This document shows positions 53,605 through 62,964 of a stretch of DNA of 64,000 bases, in pieces (positions within the stretch are counted from its first letter, which is position 1; each line of letters begins with the position of its first letter). This DNA is from Odobenus rosmarus divergens (taxonomy: Eukaryota > Chordata > Mammalia > Carnivora > Odobenidae), in contig NW_004451517.1 of NCBI RefSeq assembly GCF_000321225.1, positions 806,001 through 870,000 on the forward strand, written 5' to 3'. The notes below the pieces were generated by a model, which saw only the letters and a list, made by a program, of their open reading frames with translations, did no database searches and was not told the origin of the DNA. Both the position numbers and the translations under genes were made by a program.

Positions 53605-53850
53605 GGGGTGCCGGGATGGCTCAATCGGTTAAGCATCCAATTCTTGGTTTCGGCTCAGGTCAGAATCTCAGGGTCATGATCTCAGGGTTTGGAATCTCAG
53701 GGTCATGAGATTGAGCCCCATGTTGGGCTCTGCACTCAGCGTAGAGTCTGCTTGGGATTCTCTCTCTCCTCTCCCTCTGCCCCTCCCCCTGCTTGCCCTC
53801 TCTCTCTCTCTCAAATAAATAAATAAAATCTTAAAAAAAAAAAAAAAAAA
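53605..53850 (+). mobile_element. Can-SINE, older subtype with internal duplication, plus strand
   Basis: Head GGGGTGCCGGGATGGCTCAA, older-type TTCTTGGTTTCGGCTCAGGT, then ATCTCAGGGTCATGATCTCA and GGAATCTCAGGGTCATGAGA. The AATCTCAGGGTCATGA unit occurs twice, making this copy about 30 bp longer. The tail has 20 or so A. It lies 34 bp from the previous SINE, in the same orientation. Confidence 0.93.
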
Positions 53851-53869
53851 AGAAAGCCTAATAACTGGC

Positions 53870-54835
53870 AACCATCTTTGGAGATAAAAAAAAAAAATAG
53901 TTTATGGGGGAAAAAAAAGAACCAGAAGAGCAAAGATACCTGGTTTGGGCATGTTCCTCCCCCACCGGTGTGGTGGGGTCCTCAGCATACTCACCAGGCA
54001 TCATCTGGTCCCCCGGGGGTGGGACTTAGAAGAATTTTTCTTGCAAACACATTCTGGCTTTAGCTCAACCCTTGAGGAGAAAATTAGTGTCATGAGTCAC
54101 ATGGAAGTCTTAAGACACTTTCTATGGGTTTAGTCCCCACACTCCGCCTTTCAAAGGATGCCTAGGGAGCAACGCAGCAAGCAAGAGCCTCGCCTTTGGG
54201 AATGGGGGGTGGGGGAGAAAGTGAGTTTGGAGAGTCTTCCAGAAGCCAGTGCCATGCACACATTTTCTGCCCCAAAGACAAAGACATTGTCCCTGGAATG
54301 GGACAACTTCTGTGCTTGTTGCGAAATCTCTAGCGGCCTGCTTTTCCTGTTGGCTCATTTGCATGGAGAAAGACACAGGTGAGGAAGGTTTCAAAATTGG
54401 GCAAAGGAGCACCGAACCCAAACAAATGCATGCTCACCTTCCCCCTCCGGCCCAAGGACCCATCACTGGGGTGGGGGCTTCCTGACTCTGCGCCCCCTTC
54501 AGTGACACGGGTCACTTCTGGAGATCACATTAATGTCGGGGAGTGACTGCCTGTTCTGAACGCAAATGCTTTTACAATCCCCTCCGTACAGGACAGTCTG
54601 TACCCAGGAAAGTCCTGGGTTGTGTAACCGGTGGCTGATGCTATTGCTGCCCCAAAGGGACTGATGAATCTCATTAAGTGAAGAGGGTATCACAAAATCT
54701 TTACTTCTACCCAGCGGCACAGTCCTACCCAGCCCCGTTCGCCCTAATTTATTCTTTGGTCTTCTTTGAACTTATTGTTGAGATTTAATGAAGTTCGTAT
54801 CGGTCTGAAGCCTGGTCTCTGGTGTGCCTGTCCAT
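53870..54835. other. Unassigned non-coding stretch
   Basis: No gene or named repeat. The AT-rich block at about 54510-54790 (CATTAATGTCGGGGAGTGAC, GCCCTAATTTATTCTTTGGT) is repeat-poor. Confidence 0.4.
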
Positions 54836-54840
54836 CCAAG

Positions 54841-54854
54841 CCAGGAGGGGGCAG
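54841..54854 (+). promoter_or_regulatory. CTCF-type motif, forward
   Basis: CCAGGAGGGGGCAG fits the CTCF core CCASYAGRKGGCRS with one mismatch (G for Y at position 5) and is followed by CG, as is common. Same orientation as the motif at 35650. Confidence 0.5.
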
Positions 54855-54892
54855 CGTTTTCCTGCCAAGCAAAGGGCTTTCAAGGCAGAATT

Positions 54893-54912
54893 GGGGTGGG
54901 GGCGGGGGTGGG
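54893..54912 (+). other. G-quadruplex-type run
   Basis: Four G-tracts separated by single bases (GGGG T GGGGG C GGGGG T GGG), 39 bp after the CTCF-type motif. It fits the canonical G3+N1-7 pattern with very short loops. Confidence 0.85.
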
Positions 54913-54919
54913 AGTTGCT

Positions 54920-55275
54920 CCAGGGCGGGCAGAATCTGTCTAAATTATCCACACTGCCAGGGAATGATGAAATGATTTCGTGAAACGCACTGGACTTTTC
55001 TCCTGGTCCACTCTTAATTGGAGGGGAGGGGGCTGGGGCAAATAACGACGTTTATTCCCTCAATCCATTCAACAAACATCTGCAGATAAGAGCAGGACAG
55101 CCAGGTGTCTCCACTTAAAAAAAAAGAAAAATCCTCCAAAGCAAATGATAACGAACGCGTGATGGAAAACATTCAGATGGCTGAGGAATCTTGAGCTTTA
55201 GAACATTGTAAAGAGATTCTATCTATGACCCTAACCCTAGTGCATGGAGAAGCCCAGCGGTTTGGTGGAAATGGT
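54920..55275. other. Unassigned stretch
   Basis: No gene or named repeat recognised, apart from an A-run at about 55118. Confidence 0.4.
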
Positions 55276-55385
55276 CCCGGAGATGCGCCTTTGAAAGCCA
55301 GTTCTGACAAGTGTAGGACTCTGAGCCTCAGTGTTTGCATCTGGAAAGTGGGGATAAGGAGGAAACCAACAAATCTGGAGTCTGA
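55275..55385 (+). repeat. MIR fragment, plus strand
   Basis: GGACTCTGAGCCTCAGTGTT and GCATCTGGAAAGTGGGGATA are the MIR core. Diverged. Confidence 0.65.
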
Positions 55386-56314
55386 GCTCCCGGGAGTCTC
55401 TATGTGGCTGTTGTTAGTGCAAATGCCAGAAGGTTCAGTCCAGTGGACTTCAAGTTTCATTTCTTGGCATAGAACACTTCTTTTCTGGGTGCAGAACCCC
55501 ATGAACTGGCAATATTGAGGGGTGGCTGGAGGACTTGGTCCATCCGGGACTTGATCCACCTCCAAAGAACATAATCTACTGAGCTCATCCTACAAATGAA
55601 AACAGAAACACTGAGCTTATGTTACAAATAAATGCGGCTTCTAGACAGGCCCCGGGCCTTCCCAGGAGGGATGTCTACAGGTCGCTCCCAGTTAGAAATC
55701 CTAGAGCTGGCACTGCTGAAATCTATGGGGAATGGAAGCAGAGCCCCCTGGGAGCTAGGACGAAGCTTCCAGAGCTGCAGCCCAGCCCCCAGAGACTCCA
55801 CAGAAGCCCAGGATCTGATCTGGAAACCACCAGGTTTTGATCCTTGGGGGAAGGGGAGGGCAGACCTGGGACTTCAGGGCCAAGTCTCCCTGTGCCCCAT
55901 CTTTGGGATTTCAGGTTCTGGGACTCGCCTGGGGCCTCAGGGGGTCCACGTCCTGATTTCTTGTGGCCTTGGCATCCTCTCTTCACCTTTGTTCAAGGGG
56001 GCAGAGTCTTGTTGGGAGATGCTGGAGAGCTGGTTTGAGTCCCAGTCATTACCAGCAAACCAAGAGAGGTCACATACCTGGGAAGGGACAAAGGTGTCAT
56101 CTGGCACCACACTGTCCCTCAGCATATGGGTCTGAGCCCCCAAGCTCTGAAAGGCCCAGTGGAAGTCTGTCTGGTGTGCCCACCAGACCTGCCTTCTGGC
56201 AAAGGTTGGCGATGAGCCATCCAGGCCCTGACAGAGTAGGGAGTGGGCACTGAAAGTTCTGAGATGAGGGTCTGTTGTTTGCTGGAAAGTCAGGACTATT
56301 GTTTTTTGCCTTAT
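55386..56314. other. Unassigned GC-rich stretch
   Basis: The 167-codon frame at 55632-56135 overlaps frames in all other phases. No domain. No named repeat. Confidence 0.45.
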
Positions 56315-56331
56315 AAAGACCCACTCCCTGG

Positions 56332-56507
56332 GGGCACCTGGGTGGCTCAGTCGGTTAAGCGTCTGCCTACGGCTTAGGTCATGATCCCAGGGTCCTGGGA
56401 TCCAGTCCCTTGTTGGGCTCCCCGCTCGGCGGGGGTCTGCTTCTCCCTCTCACTCTCCCTCTCTCTCTCTTTCTCAAATAAATAAATAAAATCTTAAAAA
56501 AAAAAAA
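56332..56507 (+). mobile_element. Can-SINE, plus strand
   Basis: Head GGGCACCTGGGTGGCTCAGT, body GGGCTCCCCGCTCGGCGGGG, tail AATAAATAAATAAAATCTTA. A perfect 17-bp target-site duplication, AAAGACCCACTCCCTGG, lies at 56315-56331 and 56508-56524. Confidence 0.97.
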
Positions 56508-56524
56508 AAAGACCCACTCCCTGG

Positions 56525-57400
56525 ATTCAACCCAGACCCAGGATGGGCCAAGGACAGACTCTGCCAATGGCAGGTGGGACCCTGATCTCCAGGCCTAAGG
56601 CAGAATGACAGTGCCCAGAAGGAGCTATCCAGGTGGGGGTCTAACATGCTCCAGTGGCCACTGAGGGCAGGAAACCTTAGGCTTTGCTTCAAAAGCAGAC
56701 ATGGGGTGTGGAATGGATGGACTTACACTTGGATTCTGTCCCCCACTACTGCTCACTGGGTCTGTTTGTCCATGGATGCGATGGGGGCCATGTACCTGCT
56801 GCTCTGCAGGGGGGTCGTTGGGCATCTGAATCACCCAGTGCAGAGCCTGGCACATAGGGAGCTATGGATATGCGTCTTCAGCACCACACTCCTATTTCTG
56901 TTTCCATGGGCCATTAGAATCCCAACTGTGCCTTATAAATCATTGCTGGTCAGTTTTGGAGGACAAGGGCTGCTCAGTGATGCTGGCATATCCATGTTTA
57001 ATATCGGAAGAGTTTACCTTTGGAGGTATTGGTTGGGAGCTCTGTTTCTGTACATTTTCTTTAAGTAACCAGAAATCATCACTGGCTCCTCAGACTTCTT
57101 CAAGGCGAGGACGCAAAGCAAAATCAGCAAACTCAGGACTGATTTCTGAAAGCCTTGAAAGAATTGCCCAGAAGGCTAGCCCATGGGAGAGCTCTGAAAA
57201 GAAAGCCCAGGTTTCACTGATTTACCACTATTAATACTACAAGTTCACGTTTTGTCCCCAGCAGAGAAGAAGGAAGGCTGGGCTGGCTCCAGGCCGACAC
57301 GGCATGGCATGAAAAGGTCAGGCGTGAGTGAGGTTCCAAGATGAGAAATCCAGGTTTGGGGCAAGCCCGAGGCTGAGCCTGCAGAGAAGCATTCTTCCTT
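56525..57400. other. Unassigned non-coding stretch
   Basis: No gene. The 140-codon frame at 56646-57068 includes a short repeat-like segment (CAGAGCCTGGCACATAGGGA) and has no domain. Confidence 0.45.
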
Positions 57401-57401
57401 T

Positions 57402-57413
57402 AAAAGTGTCCAT

Positions 57414-57446
<33 letters not shown>

Positions 57447-57460
57447 AAAAGTGTCCATTG
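57402..57460 (+). repeat. SINE-tail-like (AAAT)n run between target-site copies 1 and 2
   Basis: AAAAGTGTCCATTG at 57402-57415 is followed by about 31 bp of AAAT units, and then AAAAGTGTCCATTG again at 57447-57460. This looks like the tail of a SINE insertion whose body is missing. Confidence 0.85.
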
Positions 57461-57653
57461 TGGGGCACCTGGGTGGCTCATTCGGTTAAGGGTCTGCCTT
57501 CAGCTCAGGTCCTGATCTCAGGGTCCTGGGATTGAGCCCCGCATCCAGCTCCCTGCTCAGCAGGGAGCCTGCTTCTCCCTCTCCCCCGGCCACTCCCCCT
57601 GCTTGTGCGCTCACTCTCTCTCTAATAAATACATAAAATCTTAAAAAAAAAAT
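57461..57653 (+). mobile_element. Can-SINE, plus strand, at a triple target site
   Basis: Head GGGGCACCTGGGTGGCTCAT, body GAGCCCCGCATCCAGCTCCC, tail AATAAATACATAAAATCTTA. Flanked by AAAAGTGTCCATTG at 57447-57460 and AAAAGTGTCCATTT at 57654-57667. A third copy lies at 57402-57415. Confidence 0.96.
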
Positions 57654-57667
57654 AAAAGTGTCCATTT

Positions 57668-58245
57668 GTTATCAGCTTCTCAGTCTGCTCACCTTTCTCA
57701 TTTGCCCCCCCTCTGCCCCTGCACCTAAGAGGATGCCAGAGCCTGACAGTTCACGTGTCCACCAATGCTGGTGTCTGCCATTCCCCTTGATTTTCCTTCA
57801 GCAATGAGGAAAGAGAGATTTTTCTCATTACTTTATTTCTTTACCAGCAGTGAGAGGGTTTCATTTCTGTTAGAACAAGAGCTGCCCCTCTCTGCTTTTT
57901 TGAGCCCAGGGAAACAGTGAGAAGTATGAAGACAGGGTACCCAAGAAGGGGTAGTCAGCAGCCTCTATTCCTTCTTCTAAAACCCCAGAGAGGGGTCGTC
58001 TCTGGGGCAGCTCCAGCCCTCCTTGCTCCCTGAGAGCGGCGCGGGCTGCCGCAAAGAGATGAGTCCCTCTGCCCAGTTCTGGTCTTGCTGCTCCCGTGAC
58101 AGGCCCCTACTGGCCCAATCTGACAAACTGCCCCGTTGGGCACTCGGGCTATCAGGAAATGCTCCAGGAGCTGTTTGAACTGAGATGAGATTACGCATCC
58201 AGGTTGATTTGATATAGCCAAGAATCCAGAGCCCTGGGAGCCCAA
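57668..58245. other. Unassigned non-coding stretch
   Basis: No gene or named repeat recognised. Confidence 0.4.
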
Positions 58246-58249
58246 GAGG

Positions 58250-58490
58250 GCTTAGGGGCCAGGAGATCTGGGTTCAAATCTCGGCTGGGTGATGTGGCAG
58301 GAGACCGAATCCCTCTGAGAATTCCATCTATAGAAAAAGAATAGCATCTCCTACGAATTTAACTGCTGGAATATATGCCCTCTGAGGACAAAGCATTTGT
58401 CTTCTTCCCTGATCTTTCCCCAGGGGCTTGGATCAGAGCCTGGCACACAGTAGGCACGCACTAAATATTCATCTGTTGAATGAATGGAGA
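58250..58490 (+). repeat. MIR start followed by L2 3' end, plus strand
   Basis: GAGATCTGGGTTCAAATCTC with CGGCTGGGTGATGTGGCAGG is MIR-like (58255-58340). CAGAGCCTGGCACACAGTAG, GCACGCACTAAATATTCATC and TGTTGAATGAATGGA form the L2 terminus (about 58380-58490). Confidence 0.8.
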
Positions 58491-59080
58491 TGTCTGCTTG
58501 GCAGGGTAGCTCCGATTAGCTGGGATAAGACATGCGCCGTGTCAGGGACTGAGCAGGTGTGTGGTAATGGTTTGTGCCTTCATTTAAGTCCTCTTTGGTC
58601 TGCCTTCTGGATCTAGCACAGCACTGCTCGTTTCGGATGATATGACATATCTGAGAACGCTTGGAAATGGGCTGCAAAAAGCTTTTGATAAGCGCTCGTA
58701 AACTCTAAGTTCTTCTGTCTAAATATTTCTACCCTCTAAAGTAGTGGGCAGAAAATGAGATTTTTCATGTAAGTCAGCATTGAGTTTCAGAGATGTTAGA
58801 TGACTTTATGTAGGCAGATAGTGTTCTGTCTGCTTTAGGAACGCCTCGCCTCCAGCCAGGGCCTCCCGTAATTCCCCGGAGGGGGGGGGCAGGGGGGAGA
58901 GCAGCAAGAATGGAATGGCTGGGTGGGTTGACTTGGAAACCAATTCACTTACAGAGTCGATGCCATAACATCCGTTCATCTGATCTTTAAATCAGGAAGG
59001 GCTTGTAACCAGCATTAACTTTTTAAATAGTGAAGACGTCAAGGTGAAGGGGAAATGAGGCCGGAAAAGAGAAAGACAAA
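58491..59080. other. Unassigned, repeat-poor stretch
   Basis: About 58620-58830 is repeat-poor, with GATAAG (GATA-type, near 58686) and AT-rich cores. GGAGGGGGGGGGCAGGGGGG at about 58878 is a G-rich run. No gene. Confidence 0.35.
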
Positions 59081-59084
59081 CCGG

Positions 59085-59720
59085 GAAGAAGATGTTCACA
59101 ATCTGCGCCAGAAAGAACTGGACAGGAAGCCCAAATGGCCAACACATTGTATATAGAAAAATAAGTTCACATCATTAGTAATTTAAAAATGCAGATGAAA
59201 ACCCCAGCCAGGTTGGGACGCCTGGGTGGCTCAGTCAGTTTAACATCTGCCTTCGGCTCAGGTCATGGTCCCAGGGTCCTGGGATGGAGCCCTGCATTGG
59301 GCTCCCTGCTTAGTGAGGAGTCTGCTTCTCCCTCTCCCTCTGCCACTCCCCCTGCTCATTCTCTCTCTCTCTCTCTCTCTAATAAACAAAATCTTAAAAA
59401 AAAAAAAAAAAAGAAAGAAAGAAAGAAAGGAAAGAAAACACCAGCCAGGTTTTAAAAACAAAAACAAGACTCCCCAGAGCTGGTGAAAAAGTGAGCAAGC
59501 AAAATTCTTAAATATGGCCGGAGGTATGGTTAATTGCTACAGCTGTCCTGGGGCACTGGGCAATGTGCATCCAAAGATTCAAAGACGCATACCCTTTATC
59601 CTAAAGAAATACTTGGAAATGTGAGCAAAGATACACGTTTAAAACTATTTGTCAAATATTGTTAATAGCAGAAAGGAAAACCTGGTTACAACATAAATGT
59701 CCAAAGAGAGAAGCCCGGGG
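59085..59720 (+). mobile_element. Old L1 3' fragment, plus strand, split by a SINE
   Basis: Before the SINE: GGAAGCCCAAATGGCCAACA, ACATCATTAGTAATTTAAAA. After it: ACGCATACCCTTTATCCTAA, ATTGTTAATAGCAGAAAGGA. These are sense-strand L1 ORF2-end and 3'-UTR blocks in order. Confidence 0.8.
59215..59433 (+). mobile_element. Can-SINE, plus strand, inserted in an old L1
   Basis: Head GGGACGCCTGGGTGGCTCAG, body GGGCTCCCTGCTTAGTGAGG, a pure (CT)n run, and an (A)n(GAAA)n tail. Target-site duplication GAAAACCCCAGCCAGGTT/GAAAACACCAGCCAGGTT at 59197-59214 and 59434-59451. Confidence 0.96.
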
Positions 59721-59876
59721 GCCTGAAAGCCATTAAAAAACCATTGCTTAATTAATTTATTTTTTCATCATGATAAGTGTACTCTTTAATCCCCGTTGCC
59801 TATTTCCCATCCCTCCACCCCCCTCCTCTCTGGGAAACATCAGTTTGTTCTTTATAGTTAAGAGTCTGTTTCTTGG

Positions 59877-60074
59877 GGTGCGTGGGGGGCTCAGTCAGTT
59901 AGGCATCTGCCTTTGGCTCGGGTCATGGTCCCAGGGTCCTGGGGTCAGGCTCCCTGCTCGGCCGGGGGGCCTGCTTCTCCCCCTCCTTCTGCCTGCCTAT
60001 CTGCCTGCTTGTGATCTCTCTGTCTCTCTGTCAAATAAATAAATAAATAAATCTTTTTAAAAATATTAAAAAAA
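59877..60074 (+). mobile_element. Can-SINE, plus strand, inserted in the younger L1
   Basis: GTGCGTGGGGGGCTCAGTCA head, body shortened (GGTCAGGCTCCCTGCTCGGC lacks the GATCGAGCCCC segment), tail AATAAATAAATAAATAAATC. Target-site duplication AAGAGTCTGTTTCTTGG/AAGAGTGTGTTTCTTGG at 59860-59876 and 60075-60091. Confidence 0.95.
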
Positions 60075-60142
60075 AAGAGTGTGTTTCTTGGCTTGTCTCT
60101 GTCTGGTTTATTTTTTTCCCCTTTGCCTGTTTGTTTTGTTTC

Positions 60143-60391
60143 TTAAGTTCCACATATGAGTGAGATCATATAATATTCATCTTTCTCTGACTGACTTATT
60201 TCACTTAGCATGATACCCTCTAGTTCCATCATTTCATTGTAAATGGCAAGATTTAATTCTTTTTTATGGCTGAATAATATTCCATTATATATATATGACT
60301 TCTTCTTTATCCATTCAATCAAATGATGGATTTGGGCTGCTTCCATACTTTGGCTATTGTATATAATGCTGCTATAAGCATAAGGGTGCAT
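60143..60391 (-). pseudogene. LINE-1 ORF2 protein C-terminal remnant
   Basis: An 82-codon minus-strand frame carries the ORF2p tail signature: a WIKK motif, then an IYNGILFSHKKE segment, NEMMELEGIMLSEISQ and a KDEYYMISLICG end. In L1 this is the cysteine/zinc-knuckle-proximal C-terminus, beyond the reverse transcriptase. It is a fragment without the endonuclease or reverse-transcriptase domains and cannot act on its own. Confidence 0.9.
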
Positions 60392-60736
60392 GTATCTTTT
60401 TGAATTAGTGTTTTGTATTCTTTGGGTAAATACCCAGTAGTGTGATTACTGGATCATATGGTAATTCTTTTTTAAATTTTTTGAGGCACCTTCACACAGT
60501 TCTCCACAGTGGCTGCACCAGTTTGCATTCCCAGGAACAGTGCAGGAGGGTTCCCTTTTCTCCACACCCTCACGAACACTTGTTGTTTCTTGTGTTGTTG
60601 ATTTTAGCCATTCTGACAGGTGTGAGGTGGTATCTCATTGTGGTTTTGATTTGCATTTCCCTGATGATGAGTGATGTTGAGCACCTTTTCATGTGTCTGT
60701 TGACCATCTGCATGTCTTCTTTGCAGAAATATCTGT

Positions 60737-60991
60737 TCATATCTTCTGCCCATTTTTAATTGGATTATTTGTTTTTTGGGTGTTGAGTTGTATCAGTTCT
60801 TTATGTATTTTGGATACTAACCCTTTATCGGATATGTCATTTGCAAATATCTTCTCCCACTCAGTAGGCTGTCTTTTACTTTTGCCGATTGTTTCCTTCA
60901 CTATGCAGAAGCTTTTTATTTTGATAAAGTCCCAATAGCTTATTTTTGCTTTTATTTCCCTTGCCTCAGAAGACCTACCTAGAAAAATCAT
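60737..60991 (-). pseudogene. LINE-1 ORF2 protein fragment (post-reverse-transcriptase region)
   Basis: An 84-codon minus-strand frame contains WDFIKIKSFCIVKETIGKSK-type residues, QPTEWEKIFAND, SDKGLVSKIHKELIQL and [12 protein letters not shown]. These are conserved blocks of L1 ORF2p between the reverse-transcriptase domain and the C-terminus. It is upstream of, and out of frame with, the remnant at 60143-60391. The element is 5'-truncated just beyond it. Confidence 0.92.
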
Positions 60992-61000
60992 GGCTTGAAT

Positions 61001-61300
61001 TTAATTCCTTGGAAAATGTATGGATACAGATAGACAGACAGACTGGAAATAGCTGTAACTAAAATACTATGAGTGATTTTTATTTTCTGTTACTATGATT
61101 TTCTTTATTTTTCTAATTTAGTGATTATCTAATTCCTAATTTTCTAGTATAGTGAACAGAATTTGCTCTCCATAATCAGAAAAAAAGATCATTAGCAGTT
61201 TTATTTTTACAGTTATACTGTGGGGCAGCATGGTTTAGCCATTCATTCTTTTTTATTAGGAATTTACTGGGCAAGAGAGGGAAACTAACATTCGGTTACT
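61001..61300. other. Unassigned AT-rich stretch
   Basis: No gene or named repeat recognised. A short ATAGACAGACAGAC run lies at about 61029. Confidence 0.4.
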
Positions 61301-61309
61301 TAACCACCC

Positions 61310-61475
61310 GGTCCCTCAGCTTCATCATGGATAATTCAGAGCGTTTAAAGCACCTACCATACAGCGAGCGTGTGTGCATGTGTGTGATATGAAATGAGTT
61401 CGTCCACGTAGGAGCAGTTGGCACAGTGCCTGGAAAATTCAGCAGCCCCGAAACCGTCAGCTGCTGTTATGATTA
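61310..61475 (+). repeat. MIR, plus strand, diverged
   Basis: AGCGTTTAAAGCACCTACCA, TTGGCACAGTGCCTGGAAAA and TCAGCTGCTGTTATGATTAT, with a GTGTGTGCATGTGTGTG run inside. Confidence 0.65.
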
Positions 61476-61780
61476 TTACTGTTTTCGCTATTGCTGTAGT
61501 TGTTTCCAAAGGGGAAAAAAGAGACAGAAACACTGCCGAGCTCCAGGCTTAGGGAATGATTTCGCGAAGCGATGTGCATCCGGATGTAGGCAATGAAAAG
61601 GATCCTCCAAAAGGTAACGTCATGTGGGTCAGGAGAGTAAGTATGATGAAGCTTCATAGAGGACTGGAGGACTGGTAAGGACCAGCAGCGTGAACAATAA
61701 TGAGAATAAAGTCACAGAGGTGGAAGAGATGCCCCAGTTGCCCACATTTCTACTCAGGTCCTGTCCTGGAGCGAGATCCA
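61476..61780. other. Unassigned non-coding stretch
   Basis: No gene or named repeat recognised. It lies just upstream of the CpG-dense block. Confidence 0.4.
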
Positions 61781-61784
61781 GCTT

Positions 61785-61980
61785 TGCACCTGGGACTCTC
61801 CAGCCCCAACCCCGCCCTTAGCCACACCTCCATTCTCAACCGCAACCAATCAACCGCGCTCCTAACCCAGCCTCCCGCCACACTTCCAACCACGCCCAGA
61901 GCCCGCTTCCAACGGCGCCTCCAACCACACATTGACCACGCCCCTGGCCACGCCTCCAACCCTGCCTCAACCGCGCCCCG
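61785..61980 (+). repeat. CpG-rich degenerate 12-bp minisatellite
   Basis: About 195 bp built from variants of a CCACGCCTCCAA unit, for example CCACGCCCCTGG, CCACGCCTCCAA and CGGCGCCTCCAA in succession. It is very C-rich on the plus strand, with a CCAAT motif near 61847. The C-rich CCACGCC units resemble GC/CACCC-box sites. Some 20 CpGs fall between about 61805 and 62045. Confidence 0.8.
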
Positions 61981-62060
61981 ACAGCCCCGCGGTCCCCAGA
62001 GCTTTCCCACCAAGGCCCTGCGCTAAGAAGGCGGGACCCGCAAACCGAGTTCTCCCCTGA
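61981..62060. promoter_or_regulatory. CpG-dense block adjoining the minisatellite, possible small CpG island
   Basis: CCGCGCCCCGACAGCCCCGC, AAGAAGGCGGGACCCGCAAA and CCGAG extend the CpG-dense zone. No TATA box, exon or conserved downstream frame is visible, so promoter function is only a possibility. Confidence 0.3.
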
Positions 62061-62320
62061 GAGGTAGTAAGCCGGAAAATCTGCAGGTAGGGTCAAAGGA
62101 AGATGCTGAAAGAATGCTCTGGCGTTGGTCGGGGTCCCCGGCCAACTGAGAGGGTGTGCAGCCCTAGTTTTTAGGACACAATCACAGTGAGGGACCCAAG
62201 GAAGTAATTTTATAACCTTCAGATTTTATTTGGTAGAAATAATGATACTTAACATTTACAACCCGAGATAGTAATTTTAGAGCCAAAGAGAGAGGCAGAA
62301 GCGGGTTCTACGTGGCAGCA
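62061..62320. other. Unassigned non-coding stretch
   Basis: TACTTAACATTTACAACCCG at about 62248 is a short MIR-like trace. No gene. Confidence 0.4.
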
Positions 62321-62324
62321 CTCA

Positions 62325-62575
62325 TGATAGATAACCTAACATTTACCGAGTGCTCTGTGGGAGGCACACTGCCGAGGTGCCAAGATTCTCATTCTCTTTC
62401 TCCTGTAACCCCGACAGCAATCTAGTCCGTAGGTATTATTAGCATCCGATCTTAATGAAGGAAGACTCCCAGCAGTTAAGTAACTTGTTCAAAATTCACA
62501 GGTGGGAGATAGCAGCAGAATCAGGATTCGAACCCAGGCAGTTAGACGGCAGAGGTACTCTTTGGTTGCACTGCG
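62325..62575 (-). repeat. MIR, minus strand, near full length
   Basis: CTAACATTTACCGAGTGCTC, GTAGGTATTATTAGCATCCG, GTTAAGTAACTTGTTCAAAA, CAGGATTCGAACCCAGGCAG and TCTTTGGTTGCACTGCGCC are in reverse MIR order. The best-preserved minus-strand MIR here. Confidence 0.93.
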
Positions 62576-62576
62576 C

Positions 62577-62598
62577 CAATATAATATATATATATACC
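62577..62598 (+). repeat. (AT)n microsatellite
   Basis: About ten AT units. Confidence 0.9.
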
Positions 62599-62960
62599 CT
62601 GGTATTGTGGGCTAGCCGTGGTGTTTCCTACAACCAAAAGAGGCAAGTCAAAGCAAAGAACACAGCAGACATCACCTTAGTAAATGAGAAAGGGGTTCAT
62701 AAAAAAAAAAGCAGTGCAATCTTTTGGCCCCAGCAAACCCCTCCTGGCTGCACCTGATCTTCAGCGCTCAGCCTGGGGGAGGAGACTGAACCGGGACTGA
62801 CTGGTGCTCACCTGGCCTGCGCTGGTTGCTATGCTGGGTCGTCAGGGCTGGGCCTGACCCTGAAGGTACTAACCATCTGGCTGGGGAGGCTGGACAATGG
62901 GATACTGGCCAAGTTTTTTCAGGCCTGATTCATCATGTTTGAGCATAAATCCTGGAGAAT
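62599..62960. other. Unassigned non-coding stretch
   Basis: No gene or named repeat recognised. An A-run lies at 62700. Confidence 0.4.
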
Positions 62961-62964
62961 TTAG

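Larger units (their letters stand above)
59755..61000 (-). mobile_element. Carnivore LINE-1, 5'-truncated, minus strand, carrying a SINE
   Basis: On the plus strand this is the reverse complement of a younger L1 3' end. It has TAAGTTCCACATATGAGTGA, GGCTGAATAATATTCCATTA, GGTAAATACCCAGTAGTGTG, GACAGGTGTGAGGTGGTATC and ACTAACCCTTTATCGGATAT, ending near CCCTTGCCTCAGAAGACC. Only the ORF2 C-terminal third and the 3' UTR are present. Two ORF2 stretches remain open, so it is younger than the L1 at 10311. A SINE interrupts it at 59877-60074. Confidence 0.95.

Noticed and set aside
59755..61000. Possible intact coding L1
   Set aside because: Only the 3' third of ORF2 and the 3' UTR remain. The two open blocks are out of frame with each other, and the endonuclease and reverse-transcriptase regions are absent.
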